DNA from: Aquicella siphonis
Lineage (GTDB): Bacteria; Pseudomonadota; Gammaproteobacteria; DSM-16500
Direction of reading: 5' to 3'
DNA length: 64,000 bases
Assembly: GCF_902459485.1 (NCBI RefSeq)
Contig: NZ_LR699119.1
Span: 496,001-560,000 of the forward strand
Shown here: piece after piece, positions 62,344-64,000 of the stretch
How positions within the stretch are numbered: the stretch's first letter is position 1
How the letters are laid out: every line of letters starts with the position of its first letter
Notes under the pieces: model-generated
Told to the model about the DNA's origin: nothing
Seen by the model: the letters and a program-made list of their open reading frames with translations, nothing else
Database searches by the model: none
Made by a program: the position numbers and the translations under genes

Positions 62344-64000
62344 TCAGAACATGACCTTGTTCCACTGATCCTTTTGAAAACGCGGATCCGGTTTCTGCCC
62401 GTTTATGTCTGGCAGGAGTTTCAGGCGGTAATCCACGATGGCATTTGAAGAAAATTCACCCTGCTGCAAGCTGATCCTGTCTCCTCGTGCATAAGGCTTG
62501 CCATTGATTTCAATGCTGCCGGCCGCATCGGATTCAATCAGGTATTGACCGCTGAATTTCAGGACAAACAAGCCTTTTCCTCTGGGGATGCGCGGCGCAT
62601 AAAGATAAATGCTGCCCCACCAATGTTCATATTGTGAATCAAGATAATGTTTGATTTTATATGGCAGGGCATTGATCCGGTAATTATTCACATAAAATTT
62701 TACCGCGGATGATCTGAGCGACTGAATCACGGAATCTGCCGTTGCATCGGGATCTTCATATAACGAAGCGAGCATGACCGTCCTTAGCCTGGGAGTGGGT
62801 TTGTAAAGATAATCGATGGCGGGTCCCATTAAATGCCGCAATCCCGCGATGGGCTGGTTTCTGTTGTAGATCAGTTCCACGCCGGCGACATAATCACCGC
62901 GCGTCGCGAGCAAGCTGCCAATCATTCGGACCTGGGCTTTCTGATAGTCCCCGTTCATGCTGGCGAGCCGTGCGGGCAGTAATGAGACGGGATAAATGAG
63001 ACCGACAAAGAGAACGGTGAGAAGGATGAGCGGCAGAAACAGGCTGCGCAGCGATGCGCGCGCGCTGTTCCCGCTCGTGATATAAGCGATGAGAGAAACG
63101 GGAATGAGGCAAAAGAACAAATAAGCGCCGGGTAATTCCAGAAAGGAAATCAGCAGCAGAATGGCAGCCAGATAAATCAGCAGAAAAGCCTGGAGAAACC
63201 GTTTGGAAACGAACAGCCGCAACGCCGGCGCGGGTGAGAAGACAGCCTGGGTCCAGGAGGCGAAGGCGGCATACAAGACAAAAAATACCGGTATGGTGAC
63301 TTGCATGTAATATGGAAATACCTGCTTGTACGGGATCAGTGACAGCAGGATTACACAGGCAAAAATAACAATAAACATGCGGTCACGGAAACGGGTGTCA
63401 TTTTCATGGGTGACAAACAGACTGACAAGTGTCAGCGGCCATAACAGAAACAGCAGGGGATTGTGGAGAATAATGTTTTGCCAGAACAGCCGGCGCGCGG
63501 TGTCATACCAATCCAGTCGATACATGGCGGACGCCTCATGAAAAACACTGTTGATCACAGTGTTCCAATCGGTCACCCATGACCAGAGCGCGAGATACAT
63601 CAGGATTAAAGCCCCGCAGCCGGCATTGAAAGCCGCAAGATTTCGCAGGTTTTTTATCTGGCGGTCATACGCAAGCCACTGAATCGCCAGGGCGCAGTTG
63701 CCGGCAAAAATATACCAAATGGCTTTTTGTGTGGTTGCAAATCCGAGTCCAAGCAGAATTCCGGCGGTCAGAAAACGCTTTTCCAGCAGGAACAGAAGTG
63801 AAAAAAAGCAAAACCAGTAACCGAGTAAATCCACGCGTATCTGTGTGGAATAAGAGAGAACAATTTCTGAAGAAACCAGGATGAATAAGCTGATCAGAAC
63901 GCCGGTCCGGGAAAAATATCGTGTTAACCATAATGAAGAGATAAACAGAATAAACATGTTGAGGAAAGCGAAAGTGTCTTTTACGGTAATCAGGGTTTGC
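62344..64000 (-). CDS. Polytopic glycosyltransferase-like membrane protein, 5' end beyond window
   Basis: The frame is open from base 64000 to the stop at 62344, so the N terminus is outside. The visible 550 residues have about ten hydrophobic segments and a soluble C-terminal domain of about 170 residues (from VAGVELIYNRNQPIAG to the end). The layout fits ArnT/GT39-type enzymes, whose catalytic acids in the first periplasmic loop would be in the missing part. An ATG at 63957 is internal. The 120-base gap to the next gene shows no clear promoter. Confidence 0.72.
   Translation of the reverse strand, partial: QTLITVKDTFAFLNMFILFISSLWLTRYFSRTGVLISLFILVSSEIVLSYSTQIRVDLLGYWFCFFSLLFLLEKRFLTAGILLGLGFATTQKAIWYIFAGNCALAIQWLAYDRQIKNLRNLAAFNAGCGALILMYLALWSWVTDWNTVINSVFHEASAMYRLDWYDTARRLFWQNIILHNPLLFLLWPLTLVSLFVTHENDTRFRDRMFIVIFACVILLSLIPYKQVFPYYMQVTIPVFFVLYAAFASWTQAVFSPAPALRLFVSKRFLQAFLLIYLAAILLLISFLELPGAYLFFCLIPVSLIAYITSGNSARASLRSLFLPLILLTVLFVGLIYPVSLLPARLASMNGDYQKAQVRMIGSLLATRGDYVAGVELIYNRNQPIAGLRHLMGPAIDYLYKPTPRLRTVMLASLYEDPDATADSVIQSLRSSAVKFYVNNYRINALPYKIKHYLDSQYEHWWGSIYLYAPRIPRGKGLFVLKFSGQYLIESDAAGSIEINGKPYARGDRISLQQGEFSSNAIVDYRLKLLPDINGQKPDPRFQKDQWNKVMF

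Overview
This 64 kb window is chromosomal DNA of a gammaproteobacterium. The gene orders tpiA-secG-tRNA-Leu-nuoA..N, queA..yajC-secD-secF, and a divergent suhB/trmJ pair fit the order Legionellales (Coxiella/Legionella/Aquicella-like). Several large, lysine/glutamate-rich, coiled-coil orphan proteins without signal peptides resemble secreted effectors of that group. This placement is an inference: no rRNA and no Dot/Icm secretion genes are present here.

Layout. 1-5 kb: the 3' end of a Sua5/TsaC tRNA-modification gene, an orphan gene, then a leftward three-gene cluster. The cluster holds a 64-aa peptide gene, a 266-aa tetrapyrrole-methylase-fold enzyme that closely matches borosin peptide alpha-N-methyltransferases, and an MFS transporter broken by one extra base in a C7 run. 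I read it as a split-borosin RiPP (ribosomally made peptide) locus, the most interesting item in the window. An alpha/beta hydrolase diverges from it. 5.2-6.5 kb: an IS10-like insertion sequence. 6.6-14.5 kb: a 2637-aa repeat protein. 14.7-17.6 kb: feoABC iron(II) uptake behind a Fur box. 17.6-20 kb: two orphan genes. 20.1-21.4 kb: a second IS copy. 21.6-37.9 kb: tpiA, secG, tRNA-Leu(GAG) and a complete 14-gene nuo operon for respiratory complex I.

38-45 kb: queA, a metallophosphatase-like orphan, then yajC-secD-secF of the Sec translocon; tgt, the usual neighbour of queA, is absent. 45-54.5 kb: an orphan, an outer-membrane barrel protein, a HlyD/ABC-2 exporter operon, an orphan, a P-type ATPase, a small exported protein and a Ser/Gly-repeat lipoprotein. 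54.6-58.3 kb: zinc alcohol dehydrogenase, OsmC-like protein, a small protein, suhB and trmJ. 58.6-64 kb: an orphan with one membrane segment, then three leftward glycan-assembly genes (two multi-membrane glycosyltransferase-like proteins around a family 2 glycosyltransferase); the last runs off the window.

A mosaic of palindromic intergenic repeats occurs at five loci (about 5.2/6.5, 20.0/21.4, 39.4, 45.1 and 58.4 kb). Each lies beside one of the orphan proteins. Both IS copies sit in the same 9-bp site of this repeat, in the same orientation relative to it, with perfect 9-bp target duplications. The repeats therefore look like both an insertion hot spot and the boundary between conserved housekeeping blocks and lineage-specific genes.
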